A stretch of 64,000 nt of DNA from Brachybacterium saurashtrense (GTDB taxonomy: Bacteria > Actinomycetota > Actinomycetes > Actinomycetales > Dermabacteraceae): the NCBI RefSeq assembly GCF_003355475.1, contig NZ_CP031356.1, positions 1,798,001 to 1,862,000 on the forward strand, given 5' to 3'. Positions 46,713 to 55,755 of this stretch are shown here, one piece after another. The notes under the pieces are model-generated. The model was not told the DNA's origin, made no database searches, and was given only the letters and a program-made list of their open reading frames with translations. A program made the translations under genes and the position numbers. The first letter of the stretch is position 1, and each line of letters opens with the position of its first letter.

Positions 46713-47093
46713 TCAGGCCGCGGGGGCGTTGACGTCCTTGGGGAGGGCGTTCTTGGCGACCTCGACCAGGGCGGCGAATGCCGGCGCGTCGTTGACGGCG
46801 AGCTCGGCGAGCATGCGACGGTCCACCTCGACACCCGCCAGGCCCAGGCCCTGGATGAAGCGGTTGTAGGTCAGGCCGTTGGCGCGGGACGCAGCGTTGA
46901 TGCGCTGGATCCAGAGCTGGCGGAAGTCGCCCTTGCGCTTCTTCCGGTCGCGGAAGTTGTAGGTCTGCGAGTGCAGCACCTGCTCCTTCGCCTTGCGGTA
47001 CAGGCGGGAGCGCTGGCCGCGGTAGCCGCTGGCCTGCTCGAGGATTTCCCGACGCTTCTTCTGGGCGTTGACCGCCCGCTTCACGCGTGCCAC
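46713..47093 (-). CDS. rplT: 50S ribosomal protein L20
   Basis: A 126-residue basic protein that nucleates 50S assembly on 23S rRNA. The N-terminal helix ([20 protein letters not shown]) and the globular part ([21 protein letters not shown]) are canonical. The start is GTG at 47093 with AAGGAG six nt upstream. Third gene of infC-rpmI-rplT. Confidence 0.98.
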   Translation of the reverse strand: MARVKRAVNAQKKRREILEQASGYRGQRSRLYRKAKEQVLHSQTYNFRDRKKRKGDFRQLWIQRINAASRANGLTYNRFIQGLGLAGVEVDRRMLAELAVNDAPAFAALVEVAKNALPKDVNAPAA

Positions 47094-47151
47094 GTGATTC
47101 TCCTTCGATCGTGAGTTCAGGGGCGCGGGAGCTGGGCTCCCGCGTGGGCGA

Positions 47152-47346
47152 TCAGCGGCCCAGCAGCTTCTTCATGCGCTTGGCATCGGCCTTCGACACG
47201 TCGGTGTCGGAGCCCAGACGGCGCTTGCGGGTGGAGGACTTGTGCTCCAGCAGGTGGCGGGCGTTCGCCTTCTCGCGCATGAGCTTGCCCGAGCCGGTGA
47301 CGCGGACGCGCTTCTTGGTACCCGAGTGGGTCTTGTTCTTCGGCAT
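47152..47346 (-). CDS. rpmI: 50S ribosomal protein L35
   Basis: A 64-residue basic protein ([20 protein letters not shown], then [13 protein letters not shown]) of normal length. AGGAG precedes the ATG at 47346. It lies 25 nt after the infC stop and 58 nt before rplT. Confidence 0.98.
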   Translation of the reverse strand: MPKNKTHSGTKKRVRVTGSGKLMREKANARHLLEHKSSTRKRRLGSDTDVSKADAKRMKKLLGR

Positions 47347-47371
47347 CTGCCTGTTCTCCTTCTGACGTTTC

Positions 47372-47995
47372 TCAGGACTCGGCGCCGGTCTCGGCCTCGC
47401 CGCCGGCGGACTGCTCGTCCTTGCCCCGGGCCGCAGCCTTCTCAGCATCGGTCTTGCGCTTGCGGGCCTCGGCCATGGCCTGGGCCTTCTTCTTGTGAGG
47501 CCCGAAGACCATCACCATGTTGCGGCCGTCCTGCCGCGGGTGGGACTCGACGAAGCCATAGTCCGCGACATCCTCGGCCATCCGCTGCAGCAGCTTGACA
47601 CCGCGCTCCGGGCGGGACTGCTCACGCCCGCGGAAGCGGATGATGACCTTGACCTTGTCGCCGCCGTCGAGGAACTTCTCGACGTTGCGACGCTTGGTCT
47701 CGTAGTCGTGGGTGTCGATCTTCAGGCCCATCCGGATTTCCTTCTGGACCGTGTTCGCCTGGTTCTTGCGCGACTCACGGGCCTTCAGGTTGGCTTCGTA
47801 CTTGTACTTGCCGTAGTCCATGAGACGAGCGACCGGCGGGTTCGCACCGGGGGCGACCTCGACCAGGTCGAGATCTGCTTCCTGGGCGAGACGCAGGGCG
47901 TCCTCGACCCGGACCTCGCCGACCTGCTCGCCGGCGGGCCCGACCAGGAGGACCTTCGGGACCCTGATCTGACCGTTGATGCGCTGTTCGCTGAT
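47372..47995 (-). CDS. infC: Translation initiation factor IF-3 (ATC start codon)
   Basis: A 207-residue IF-3 that binds the 30S subunit and checks the start codon. The N-domain starts [19 protein letters not shown] and includes [22 protein letters not shown]; the C-domain has [17 protein letters not shown] and [10 protein letters not shown]. An acidic Ala/Glu tail follows. The start must be ATC at 47995: GGTGAGGAG lies 5 nt upstream, an in-frame TGA lies four codons upstream, and no ATG, GTG or TTG occurs before Met58. Rare start codons are a known infC autoregulation device. Confidence 0.93.
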   Translation of the reverse strand: MSEQRINGQIRVPKVLLVGPAGEQVGEVRVEDALRLAQEADLDLVEVAPGANPPVARLMDYGKYKYEANLKARESRKNQANTVQKEIRMGLKIDTHDYETKRRNVEKFLDGGDKVKVIIRFRGREQSRPERGVKLLQRMAEDVADYGFVESHPRQDGRNMVMVFGPHKKKAQAMAEARKRKTDAEKAAARGKDEQSAGGEAETGAES

Positions 47996-48000
47996 GTTGG

Positions 48001-48120
48001 CTCCTCACCTTGGTTCGAGTCGGAAGACGACGAAGGCCCCCGCATGTCATGCGGAGGCCCCAAGGTGCATGCGCCGAAGCACCGAGCGGGCACGGCGGCC
48101 CGCTCGCCGTGCTCGCGCAC
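48001..48120 (-). promoter_or_regulatory. infC leader with competing hairpins
   Basis: Three stems can form. GAGCGGGC (48084-48091) pairs with GCCCGCTC (48098-48105); alternatively GCACGGCG (48090-48097) pairs with CGCCGTGC (48105-48112). These share nucleotides, so they exclude each other. Nearer the gene, GGCCCCCGCAT/ATGCGGAGGCC (48035-48059) makes a terminator-like hairpin followed by TTCGTCGTCTTCC on the transcript. This is the layout of a ribosomal-protein leader. Confidence 0.55.
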
Positions 48121-48289
48121 GGCTGCGATACTGACCCGGCGGCCGGGGGCCGCAAGGTGGGAAGGGACTCCACTTGAGGAACGGATGACGAGGGTTCGAC
48201 CTGTTCCAGTCGTCTATCCTAGCACCGGAGCGCCCGCCGTCCAGGTGATGTGCGTCGCGCTCGAGAGCGAGCAGCAGCGAGGAGTTCGG

Positions 48290-49186
48290 GTGGCAGGCGA
48301 CCGTCACACGCCCGCGGGGGACGGCCCCGACGGGACGCGCGCAGCGGGCGACCCCGCACCACCGACCCCGGCCCCCGACATCACCGGCGCGGCCCACGCC
48401 TACGCCTACGGCACCCCCGACGGCGAGACCGATCGCGCCGCCTCGACCCCGGCCCCGTCGTCCGGCCCCTCCCCGGCGGAGACCGTGCCGGACGCTGCGG
48501 ACGCGGCCGACGCGCCGCAGCCGTCGTCGGGCCTCACCGCGCCGCGGGCGATGCTGCGCCCGGTCCCCGAGGGGTTCCCCACGCCTCCGCCCCGGCCGGC
48601 CCGCCCGAACCGTCGGCCGGCACCTCCCGCCGCGGAGCCCCCCGCGCGGCGCCGCGGCCCGCTCGTCGTCGCGCTCACCGCGGCGGGGGCGCTGGCGCTG
48701 GCCGCGGTGATCGGCGGCGGGGTCCTCACCCTCCGCGCCCTCGACGACGCGGCGGAGCCCGCCGCGCCCGTCGCCACCGGCTCCCAGGACGGCACGGCCA
48801 CGGGCCCCGGCGCCGTGGAGATCGGCGAGGTGACGGTCACCGAGGTGAGCACCGTGGTGGGGGTGCGCTCCGTGGGCAGCGGCGGCCTCGCCCTCGAGCC
48901 GGAGGGCGAGTTCGTGATCGTCGCCTTCACGGTGGAGAACCGCAGCGCGGACACCCTCCAGATCCCCCAGGGCATGGCCCTGGTGACCGCCGACGGCACC
49001 CACGGGGCGGACAGCGCCGCCACCAACGCCTACAGCGCCCAGAGCGTCCCGCGGGATCTGCTGGCCTCGGGCGAGTCCGGCAGCTTCCACGCCGTCTTCG
49101 ACGTGCCCCTCGGCGCCGAGGTGACCGGGCTCGAGATCGATCTGGAGTCCCTCGGCGAGAGCGGCACCCTGCCCCTGGCGCCCTGA
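48290..49186 (+). CDS. Single-pass membrane protein with DUF4352-like extracellular domain
   Basis: A 298-residue protein. Residues 1-120 are Pro/Ala/Asp-rich and cytoplasmic; one membrane helix lies at about 125-147 (GPLVVALTAAGALALAAVIGGG). The outer domain (VEIGEVTVTEVSTVVGVRSV, EFVIVAFTVENRSADTLQI, SGSFHAVFDVPLGAEV) has the immunoglobulin-like DUF4352 pattern of actinobacterial surface proteins. The GTG start at 48290 has GAGGAG five nt upstream. Divergent from infC. Function unknown. Confidence 0.72.
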   Translation: MAGDRHTPAGDGPDGTRAAGDPAPPTPAPDITGAAHAYAYGTPDGETDRAASTPAPSSGPSPAETVPDAADAADAPQPSSGLTAPRAMLRPVPEGFPTPPPRPARPNRRPAPPAAEPPARRRGPLVVALTAAGALALAAVIGGGVLTLRALDDAAEPAAPVATGSQDGTATGPGAVEIGEVTVTEVSTVVGVRSVGSGGLALEPEGEFVIVAFTVENRSADTLQIPQGMALVTADGTHGADSAATNAYSAQSVPRDLLASGESGSFHAVFDVPLGAEVTGLEIDLESLGESGTLPLAP

Positions 49187-49260
49187 CCGGCCCTCGCTCC
49201 GCCCGCGGAGCACACAGTCCCCGCGCACCGGCCCCGGCGCGCGCCCCTCGAAGGAGAACC

Positions 49261-49650
49261 ATGACCGATCACCAGCACGATCCGCACCACGCCCACGACG
49301 CGCAGACGGCCGAGGAGGCCGCCGCCCAGCAGCTGCGGGACATCGCCGAGGTCTCCTCGGTGGAGATCATCACCTCCGCCTGCGTGCACCTGATGAGCGC
49401 GGCGGCGGTGAAGGTGGGGCTCGCGGAGGACGAGGAGACCGGGCAGTACCAGGACCTCGCCGAGGCGCGGAAGCTGATCACCGCGCTGGCGGGGCTGGTC
49501 ACCGCCGCCGCGCCGGAGATCGGGAACGAGCACGCGCGGTCGCTGCGCGACGGCCTGCGCTCGCTGCAGCTGGCGTTCGCCGAGGCGCTGCCGTTCCCGG
49601 ACGCCCCGGGCGAGGCCCCGGGCGAGAAGTACACCGGCCGCGTCTCCTGA
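49261..49650 (+). CDS. DUF1844 family protein
   Basis: A 129-residue protein beginning with a His/Asp-rich stretch (TDHQHDPHHAHDAQ) that could bind metal. The DUF1844 core is helical (LRDIAEVSSVEIITSACVHLM, AARKLI-type helix, LRDGLRSLQLAFAEAL). AAGGAG precedes the ATG. This small protein often sits near infC in actinobacteria. Function unknown. Confidence 0.82.
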   Translation: MTDHQHDPHHAHDAQTAEEAAAQQLRDIAEVSSVEIITSACVHLMSAAAVKVGLAEDEETGQYQDLAEARKLITALAGLVTAAAPEIGNEHARSLRDGLRSLQLAFAEALPFPDAPGEAPGEKYTGRVS

Positions 49651-49655
49651 GCGAC

Positions 49656-49689
49656 GGCTCCTGCGCCGCCGCGGAGCGGCTCAGGAGCC
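49656..49689. terminator. Hairpin between DUF1844 gene and his operon end
   Basis: GGCTCCTG (49656-49663) pairs with CAGGAGCC (49682-49689). The second arm overlaps the sseB stop codon. A weak bidirectional terminator between convergent genes. Confidence 0.45.
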
Positions 49690-50499
49690 GAGCACGAGCT
49701 TCAGCGAGCTGATCCGCTCGGCCACGAGCTGCTCGGCGCCGAGCCGGGTGGAGACCTCCTCCACCAGCGCCCGCACCTGGGGCGCGGTGAGGCCGGGGCG
49801 CAGCCGCAGGTGGAGGTCCACCTCGGCCCGCTCCCCCGCGCGGGCTTCGAGCGCGAGCACCTCGCCGGGGGCCTGCGCCGCCACCCTGTCCAGGGTCGCG
49901 GCCACCTCCGGGTCCTCGTGCGGCGGGATCCATTCACGGCCCTGGGCGAGCGCCCACAGCACCGAGCGGGGCAGCAGCACCGGCCCGCCCTCCTCCGCCG
50001 GGGCGGCGGGGTCGAGCAGCAGCGCGGTGCAGCCCTCCTGCACGGCGGCCTGCGCCGCCTGCGGGGCGATCACCGGCACCGGGCGCGCCGTCTGCTGCCA
50101 GGCGCTGAGCGCCGCGACGGAGGTGAACAGCGGCAGCACCGAGGTGCCGTCCGGGGCGGTGATCGACACCATCGCCATGTCCGCGCCGTTGTCGCCGGTG
50201 AGCCCGTGCGCGGTGGTGCCCGTCTCCGTGGCCACGGCCATGATCGGCACCAGTACCCGCGCGGTGGTCAGCGCCGCGACCAGTCGGCGCCGGTGGGGGT
50301 CCTCCCCCGCGTGGTGCGCCGCCAGGGCGGCGGCGACCTCGGCCGGGGCGGTGCCGTCGTCCCCCGGGAAGGGGCTCACGGTGTAGTCGCGCCCCTCCCA
50401 GGTCACGCCGGCGGTGTCGGTGAGCGGGGACTTCTCGCGGAAGTGGGCGGGCAGGGCCCGGTGGGCCCCGCTCGCCGGATCGTCCTGCGGGGAGGTCAT
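49681..50499 (-). CDS. SseB-like protein at the end of the his operon
   Basis: A 272-residue protein. Residues 60-180 match the SseB N-terminal domain ([50 protein letters not shown]). The C-terminal part has the SseB_C-like pattern ([21 protein letters not shown]). Its ATG overlaps the hisA stop by 4 nt, so it is translated with the histidine genes, a common actinobacterial arrangement. Its role there is unknown. Confidence 0.8.
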   Translation of the reverse strand: MTSPQDDPASGAHRALPAHFREKSPLTDTAGVTWEGRDYTVSPFPGDDGTAPAEVAAALAAHHAGEDPHRRRLVAALTTARVLVPIMAVATETGTTAHGLTGDNGADMAMVSITAPDGTSVLPLFTSVAALSAWQQTARPVPVIAPQAAQAAVQEGCTALLLDPAAPAEEGGPVLLPRSVLWALAQGREWIPPHEDPEVAATLDRVAAQAPGEVLALEARAGERAEVDLHLRLRPGLTAPQVRALVEEVSTRLGAEQLVAERISSLKLVLGS

Positions 50500-51230
50500 G
50501 GACGTCCCGCGACGTCGAGCGCCTCGCCCATCGTGAAGGCGCGGGCGTACAGGGCCTTGCCCACGATCGCGCCCTCGACGCCGACGGGCACCAGCTCGCG
50601 CAGGGCGCGCAGGTCCTCGAGCGAGGAGATGCCGCCGGAGGCGACCACCTTCGCGTCGGTGCGGGAGCACACCTCGCGCAGCAGCTCCAGGTTGGGGCCG
50701 CGCAGGGTGCCGTCCTTGGTGACGTCGGTGACCACGTAGCGCTGGCAGCCGGCGTCGTCCAGCCGCTCGAGGGTCTCCCACAGGTCGCCGCCCTCACGGG
50801 TCCAGCCGCGGGCGGCGAGGGTGGTGCCGCGCACGTCCAGGCCCACGGCGATGCGGTCGCCGTGCTCGGCGAGCACCTCGGCGGTCCACTCCGGGTTCTC
50901 CAGCGCCGCGGTGCCCAGGTTCACGCGCCGGCAGCCGGTGGCGAGCGCCGAGGCGAGCGAGACGTCGTCGCGGATACCGCCGGAGAGCTCCACGTTCATG
51001 TCCACGGCGGCGACCACCTCGGACAGCAGCGAGGAGTTGGAGCCGCGGCCGAAGGCGGCATCGAGATCCACCAGGTGCAGCCAGCTCGCGCCGCCCTCCT
51101 GGAAGGTGAGCGCGGCCTCGAGCGGCGCGCCGTAGGCGGTCTCGGAGCCGGCCTCGCCCTGGACGAGGCGGACGGCCTGGCCGCCCTGCACGTCGACGGC
51201 GGGCAGCAGCTCGAGCACGGGTGCGGTCAT
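50496..51230 (-). CDS. hisA: Phosphoribosyl isomerase HisA/PriA
   Basis: A 244-residue TIM barrel that isomerises ProFAR in histidine synthesis. The catalytic aspartates are in [13 protein letters not shown] and [15 protein letters not shown]; phosphate loops are ELSGGIRDD and VVASGGISS. In actinobacteria this gene is usually PriA, which also does the TrpF step of tryptophan synthesis; the Arg in SGGIRDD fits PriA, but no trp genes are in view to test it. The ATG is at 51230. Confidence 0.93.
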   Translation of the reverse strand: MTAPVLELLPAVDVQGGQAVRLVQGEAGSETAYGAPLEAALTFQEGGASWLHLVDLDAAFGRGSNSSLLSEVVAAVDMNVELSGGIRDDVSLASALATGCRRVNLGTAALENPEWTAEVLAEHGDRIAVGLDVRGTTLAARGWTREGGDLWETLERLDDAGCQRYVVTDVTKDGTLRGPNLELLREVCSRTDAKVVASGGISSLEDLRALRELVPVGVEGAIVGKALYARAFTMGEALDVAGRP

Positions 51231-51323
51231 TCGGGGTGCCTCCTGGAAGCGGTGGTGCGGGCGGGTGCCCGACGGGGGTGACTTGGGGTGCCGCGCCCTG
51301 CGGGGCGGGCGGCGGGTGGGCGC

Positions 51324-51482
51324 TCAGCCCGTCTGCAGGCGCCAGATCGAGATGCCGAAGCAGGCCAGGCCCAGCAGCAGCAGGCCCAGGGAGGACCACC
51401 ACGGCTTCCTGGCGCGGAAGAACGACCACGAGCCGCCGATCAGCATCCCGCCCACGAACAGCATCAGCCAGGCCACGATCAC
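51324..51482 (-). CDS. 52-residue membrane protein inside the his operon
   Basis: A small gene between hisH and hisA. The GTG start at 51482 overlaps the hisH stop (GTGA), indicating translational coupling. The product has two hydrophobic helices ([18 protein letters not shown] and [17 protein letters not shown]) joined by a basic loop FRARKPWW. Nothing identifies its function. The overlap and the clean hydrophobic pattern support a real gene. Confidence 0.72.
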   Translation of the reverse strand: MIVAWLMLFVGGMLIGGSWSFFRARKPWWSSLGLLLLGLACFGISIWRLQTG

Positions 51483-52177
51483 GGGGCGTCCTCCTGGGCG
51501 TACCGCGGCAGGGTGCGCAGCCAGTTGGTCAGCAGCGCCGCACCGGCCGCGCCGGACTTCTCGGGGTGGAACTGGGTGGCGCACAGGGCGCCGTTCTCGA
51601 CCGCGGCGATGAACCGGTCGCCGCCGTGCTCGGCCCAGGTCACCAGCGGCGGCGTCATCGGGCCGATGGCCTCCATCTCCCAGCGCCGCGCGGCGTAGGA
51701 GTGGACGAAGTAGAACCGCTCGGCGTCGACGCCGTCGAAGAGGGCCGAGCCCTCCGGGACCTCGACGGTGTTCCATCCCATGTGGGGGACGATCTCCGCC
51801 TGCAGGCGGGTCACGGCGCCCGGCCACTGGGCGAGACCGTCGGTCCGCTCGCCGTGCTCGTCGCCGGTGTCGAACATGACCTGCAGGCCCACGCAGATCC
51901 CCAGCACCGGGCGGCCGCCGGCGAGGCGGCGCTCCACCAGCCGGTCCCCGCCCACGGCGCGGATCTGGGCGGCGGTGGCGGCGAAGGCGCCCACCCCCGG
52001 GACCACCAGGCCGTCGGCGGCCAGGGCCTTCTCGCGGTCCGCGGTCAGCTCCACCTCGGCGCCGGCGGCCTCGAGGGCGCGCACCACCGAGCGCACGTTG
52101 CCGGAGCCGTGGTCGAGGACCACCACGCGCGGCGCGCGCTGCGCGGCGTCCGCCCCCGGGGCCGATCCCGCCGTCAC
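51479..52177 (-). CDS. hisH: Imidazole glycerol phosphate synthase glutaminase subunit
   Basis: A 232-residue class I glutamine amidotransferase supplying ammonia to HisF. The nucleophile is Cys95 in [11 protein letters not shown]; the His/Glu pair is in [10 protein letters not shown]; the oxyanion segment is VVPGVGAFA. The GTG start at 52177 overlaps the stop of orf208. hisF is not in the window. Confidence 0.95.
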   Translation of the reverse strand: MTAGSAPGADAAQRAPRVVVLDHGSGNVRSVVRALEAAGAEVELTADREKALAADGLVVPGVGAFAATAAQIRAVGGDRLVERRLAGGRPVLGICVGLQVMFDTGDEHGERTDGLAQWPGAVTRLQAEIVPHMGWNTVEVPEGSALFDGVDAERFYFVHSYAARRWEMEAIGPMTPPLVTWAEHGGDRFIAAVENGALCATQFHPEKSGAAGAALLTNWLRTLPRYAQEDAP

Positions 52178-52800
52178 TTCCGCTTCTTCCCGGAGGCGAT
52201 CCACTCCAGCGCCTCCGCCCGGGTGAGCGCGGAGGGGTCCAGGCCCTCACCCAGCTCGGCGAGATCGGTGGCGCCCAGCAGCAGCTCCTCGACGACGTCG
52301 TCCACCGCGCCCAGGACGATCGCGGGCGAGATGTCCTCGCCGCGCTCGCCGTTCTTGTAGCGGGTGGCGGTCATGCGGTCGCCGCGGCGCCAGAACAGCA
52401 CGATGCCGTTGCGCTGCAGGGCCGCGGAGGTGATCGCCGCGAGGTCATGTGCGGCCGTCTCGGCGTGCGGGCCCACGGCGATCGCGCCGGTGCCGGTGTC
52501 GAGGGTGCGGGTGCCGGTGGGGATGTCGATGCCGTCGGTGCGGGCCTCGCGCCCCAGGCGGATCACGCCGGCGAGCGCCTTCGCGGTCACCACGGAGGTG
52601 GCGACCACGGCGACGGCCGGCTCCTGCTCCTCGCCGGCGTCCTCGGTGAGCACGTCCTCCACGGTGAGCGGGGCGTCGTCGAGGGTGAGCCCCTCGGTGA
52701 GGCGCGCGAACTCCGCGTCGATGTCATCGGCGGGACGGCCGGTGCCGTCAGGGTCTCCGGGCCCGTCCTGGCGGGGCTCCTCGGGGTCGACGGTGCTCAC
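52174..52800 (-). CDS. Hypothetical his-operon protein (208 residues)
   Basis: A soluble 208-residue protein between hisB and hisH. An acidic disordered N-terminus ([20 protein letters not shown]) precedes an alpha/beta region ([41 protein letters not shown]). The GTG start overlaps hisB by 4 nt and its end overlaps hisH. Orthologues in this position are familiar in actinobacteria, but I know no function. Confidence 0.8.
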   Translation of the reverse strand: MSTVDPEEPRQDGPGDPDGTGRPADDIDAEFARLTEGLTLDDAPLTVEDVLTEDAGEEQEPAVAVVATSVVTAKALAGVIRLGREARTDGIDIPTGTRTLDTGTGAIAVGPHAETAAHDLAAITSAALQRNGIVLFWRRGDRMTATRYKNGERGEDISPAIVLGAVDDVVEELLLGATDLAELGEGLDPSALTRAEALEWIASGKKRK

Positions 52801-53417
52801 AGTGCTCCCTTGGTCGAGGGGACGTCGAGGACGCGGTCATCGTAGGCGCAGGCGGCGCGGAGCGCACGGGCGAGCGCCTTGAACTGCGCTTCGACCACGT
52901 GGTGCGGGTCGCGGCCCGCGAGCAGGCGGATGTGGAGGCAGATCGCGGCGTGGTGGGCGATCGACTCGAACACGTGCCGGGTGAGCGAGCCGGTGAAGTG
53001 CCCGCCGATCAGGTGCAGCGCCTGCGCCTCGCTCTCCCCGGTGTGGACGCAGTAGGGCCGGCCGGAGAGGTCCACGACGGCCTGGGCGAGGGACTCGTCC
53101 AGCGGGACCATCGCGTCGCCGAAGCGGGCGATGCCCTTCTTGTCCCCGAGCGCCTGGCGCAGGGCCTGACCCAGCACGATGGCGGTGTCCTCGACGGTGT
53201 GGTGGGCGTCGATGTCGATGTCCCCCGTCGCCTTCACGGTGAGGTCGAAGCGGGCGTGGGTGCCGAGGGCCGTGAGCATGTGGTCGAAGAACGGCACGGT
53301 GGTGGAGATGTCCACCTGGCCGGTGCCGTCCACGTCGAGCGTGACCTCGACGGAGGACTCCCGGGTGGTGCGGGAGAGGGTGGCGGTGCGCGGCGGACGC
53401 GCGGGAGCGGTGGTCAT
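52797..53417 (-). CDS. hisB: Imidazoleglycerol-phosphate dehydratase
   Basis: A 206-residue monofunctional dehydratase. Metal ligands are in [34 protein letters not shown] and [14 protein letters not shown]. No phosphatase domain is fused, as usual outside enterobacteria. ATG at 53417 overlaps hisC by 4 nt. Confidence 0.97.
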   Translation of the reverse strand: MTTAPARPPRTATLSRTTRESSVEVTLDVDGTGQVDISTTVPFFDHMLTALGTHARFDLTVKATGDIDIDAHHTVEDTAIVLGQALRQALGDKKGIARFGDAMVPLDESLAQAVVDLSGRPYCVHTGESEAQALHLIGGHFTGSLTRHVFESIAHHAAICLHIRLLAGRDPHHVVEAQFKALARALRAACAYDDRVLDVPSTKGAL

Positions 53418-54547
53418 CGGGGGTCTGCCTCCTCGAGGGCGGTGCGGAATGCGGCGTTGTCCTCCGGGGTGCCGACGCTGACGCGCAGCCAGCCGGCGGG
53501 CCCCACGGCGCGGATCAGCACCCCGCGCTCCAGGAGGGCCTGGAACACGTCGTCGCGATCGGCGAAGGCACGGAAGAGGACGAAGTTGGCGTCGGACGGC
53601 GCGACCTCGTGGCCGCGCCCGGCGAGATGGGCGGCGAGCGCGTCGCGCTCGGAGCGCAGCAGCGCCACGCGCCCCAGCAGCTCCTCGCGGTGGGCGAGGG
53701 CGGTGCGGGCCACGGCCTGCGTGACGGCGGAGAGGTGATAGGGCAGGCGCACCACGCGCACGGCGTCGACGATCGCGGGGTCCGCGACGAGATAGCCGAG
53801 CCGCGCGCCGGCGAGCGCGAAGGCCTTGGACATGGTGCGGGTGACGACGAGGTTCGGGTGCACGTCCAGCAGGCTGAGCGCGCTGGGCACCCCGTCGCGG
53901 CGGAACTCGCCGTAGGCCTCGTCGACCACCAGCATCCCGCGCGTCGGGGCGAGGGCGCGCGCGGCCGCCTCGACCACGTCGAGCCCCAGCGCGGTGCCGG
54001 TGGGGTTGTTCGGCGAGGTGAGCACCACGATCGCCGGGGTGTGCTCGGCGATCGCGGCGGTGACCATCTCGGCGGTGAGCGCGAAGTCGGGGCCGGGGCC
54101 GCGCTCGGCGGTGACCCAGGCGGTGTAGGTGTCGCGTGCGTACTCGGGGTACATGGAGTAGTGCGGGGTGAAGCCGAGCGCGGTGCGGCCGGGCCCGCCG
54201 TAGGCGAGCAGCAGCTGGTGCATGATCTCGTTCGAGCCGTTCGCCGCCCACACGGCCTCCGCCGCCGGGGCGGGCACGGAGGACTCCTCGGCGAGGAACT
54301 GGCCGAGCTCGCGGCGCAGGTCCAGCGCCTCGCGGTCCGGGTAACGGTGCAGCCCGGTCGCGGCCTCGGAGGCCGCACTCCCGATCGCGGCGGCGAGCTC
54401 CGGCGAGGGGCCGAAGGGGTTCTCGTTCACGTTCAGCGCATGCGCGACCTCGAGCTGGGGGGCGCCGTAGGGGGCCTCCCCCACGATGCCGTCCCGGGGG
54501 ACGGGCAGCGCGGAGGGCTCGGGGGCCGAGGGGGTGTTCGCGGGCAT
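53414..54547 (-). CDS. hisC: Histidinol-phosphate aminotransferase
   Basis: A 377-residue PLP enzyme of class I/II. Lys241 in [16 protein letters not shown] binds [27 protein letters not shown] and VVDEAYGEF are typical HisC segments. The ATG at 54547 is chosen because a TAGCAT -10-like hexamer ends 7 nt upstream, consistent with leaderless initiation; the ATG at 54556 would lie within that hexamer. hisD is not adjacent: its end is at 63669, so the operon is interrupted here. Confidence 0.93.
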   Translation of the reverse strand: MPANTPSAPEPSALPVPRDGIVGEAPYGAPQLEVAHALNVNENPFGPSPELAAAIGSAASEAATGLHRYPDREALDLRRELGQFLAEESSVPAPAAEAVWAANGSNEIMHQLLLAYGGPGRTALGFTPHYSMYPEYARDTYTAWVTAERGPGPDFALTAEMVTAAIAEHTPAIVVLTSPNNPTGTALGLDVVEAAARALAPTRGMLVVDEAYGEFRRDGVPSALSLLDVHPNLVVTRTMSKAFALAGARLGYLVADPAIVDAVRVVRLPYHLSAVTQAVARTALAHREELLGRVALLRSERDALAAHLAGRGHEVAPSDANFVLFRAFADRDDVFQALLERGVLIRAVGPAGWLRVSVGTPEDNAAFRTALEEADPR

Positions 54548-54554
54548 GGCCTCC

Positions 54555-54560
54555 ATGCTA
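54555..54560 (-). promoter_or_regulatory. Candidate -10 for a leaderless hisC transcript
   Basis: TAGCAT on the minus strand ends 7 nt before the hisC ATG. No convincing -35 is visible. A promoter would be needed here if hisC is no longer transcribed from hisD. Confidence 0.35.
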
Positions 54561-54664
54561 GTTCGCCTGGCCGGGCCGCGATCGCGCCGTCCACCCCGCG
54601 GGGCACATGTCACCGGGTCGTGCGGATCACCCCGGGCCTCGACGGGACGTCCAGGGGCGCCGTC

Positions 54665-54670
54665 TACTGT
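54665..54670 (+). promoter_or_regulatory. Candidate -10 for the DUF3054 gene
   Basis: TACTGT is followed by GGAGGG and then ATG. Either the GGAGGG is a very close ribosome site or the transcript starts at the ATG. Confidence 0.3.
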
Positions 54671-54676
54671 GGAGGG

Positions 54677-55093
54677 ATGTTCCGCTCCCTCGGTGCCCTG
54701 GTGGGCGATCTGCTGGTCGTGCTGCTCTTCGTCGCGATCGGCTTCCTCCAGCACGGCACGCCGCTGACCTCGATGAACCTGTTCCTGGTGGGGTGGCCGT
54801 TCGCCGTCGGCACCCTGCTGGGCCATCTCGCGATCCGCGCCTGGCGCGCCCCGTTCCGGCTCTGGCCGCACGGGGTGTTCGTGTGGGCGATCACGCTGGC
54901 GACCGGGATGGCGGTGCGCACCCTGTTCGGGGCGGGGACCGAGGTCTCCTTCGTGATCGTCACCGCGATCGTGACCGCCGTGGGCATGCTCGGCTGGCGG
55001 GCCGTGGCGCTGTTCTTCACCCGCGGCGAGCGCACGACGGCACGGATCGAGGTCGCCACCGAGCCCCCACGAGGAGACGACACTGCCCGCTGA
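54677..55093 (+). CDS. DUF3054 family membrane protein
   Basis: A 138-residue protein with four membrane helices (LGALVGDLLVVLLFVAIGFL, LVGWPFAVGTLLGHLAIRAW, VWAITLATGMAVRTLF, FVIVTAIVTAVGMLGWRAVAL), the DUF3054 pattern, and a short charged tail. It is divergent from hisC. Such proteins are common in actinobacteria and haloarchaea with no known role. Confidence 0.85.
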   Translation: MFRSLGALVGDLLVVLLFVAIGFLQHGTPLTSMNLFLVGWPFAVGTLLGHLAIRAWRAPFRLWPHGVFVWAITLATGMAVRTLFGAGTEVSFVIVTAIVTAVGMLGWRAVALFFTRGERTTARIEVATEPPRGDDTAR

Positions 55094-55200
55094 CCCTGCT
55101 CGGACAGCACCCCTCCGCGATTCGCGCGCCCTATGAGGTGATAGTGATGACCGGCTCAGGAAACATCAGGACGGCGACCATCCGGTGAGGGGAGTCTGAA

Positions 55201-55734
55201 GTGTGCACGCGCTGCGCAGCCGTCCACGGGGAGTACCTCGTCGACACGGGCGACCCGATAGTCAACGCGACGATGCCTCAAGAGCAGGTCGACGTCGAAG
55301 GATCAGGAATGATCCACTTCAGGGTCAAGGCCCCTGGACCCGATCCTTCCACCACCCTCGTCACCTCCCTGGGCACCGCACTATGGTGGATCGAGCCGGA
55401 GATCGACACCGATCACCGTCTCGTGTTGCTCACCCTGCTCAGCCCCTCGTGGTACCTGGGCCGAGGTCATGTGCGGACCCGCTTGGAACGCCTCGATGCC
55501 TCCGGACCGGACGCCGCCCACGGCCCAGGCGAACGGTGGAGGGTGCACATCGACCCCTCATCCGTCGAAGGTCCCCCGGCGCGTCCCAAGGTCGGGGTGG
55601 ATGACCTCCCTCCACGCAGAGGCAGATCCCGAAACGGTGAGGTCGAGGTCGACCTCGAGTACGGCGACGATGGCCGAGCACTCGGGTTCGATCTGAAGAT
55701 CGCACCTCCCTCCGGCCATCACACCCACCTGTGA
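55201..55734 (+). CDS. Hypothetical protein with atypical codon use
   Basis: A 177-residue soluble protein not recognised. It begins MCTRCAAVHGEYLV from a GTG with GGGGAG six nt upstream, has a central hydrophobic strand/helix region (LVTSLGTALWWIEPEID, LVLLTLLSPSWYLG) and a charged C-terminus. An internal ATG (Met37, IHFRVKAPG) could be the true start. TCA, GGA, AGG, CGA and TTG codons are far more frequent than in the neighbours, suggesting a recent arrival. It converges on the GH3 gene. Confidence 0.6.
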   Translation: MCTRCAAVHGEYLVDTGDPIVNATMPQEQVDVEGSGMIHFRVKAPGPDPSTTLVTSLGTALWWIEPEIDTDHRLVLLTLLSPSWYLGRGHVRTRLERLDASGPDAAHGPGERWRVHIDPSSVEGPPARPKVGVDDLPPRRGRSRNGEVEVDLEYGDDGRALGFDLKIAPPSGHHTHL

Positions 55735-55755
55735 TCGCGCCGCCCAGATCCCCGC

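Noticed and set aside
55147-55188. 13-codon open frame with a ribosome site before the hypothetical gene
   Set aside because: It could be a leader peptide, but it has no repeated regulatory codon and no hairpins after it; too little support.
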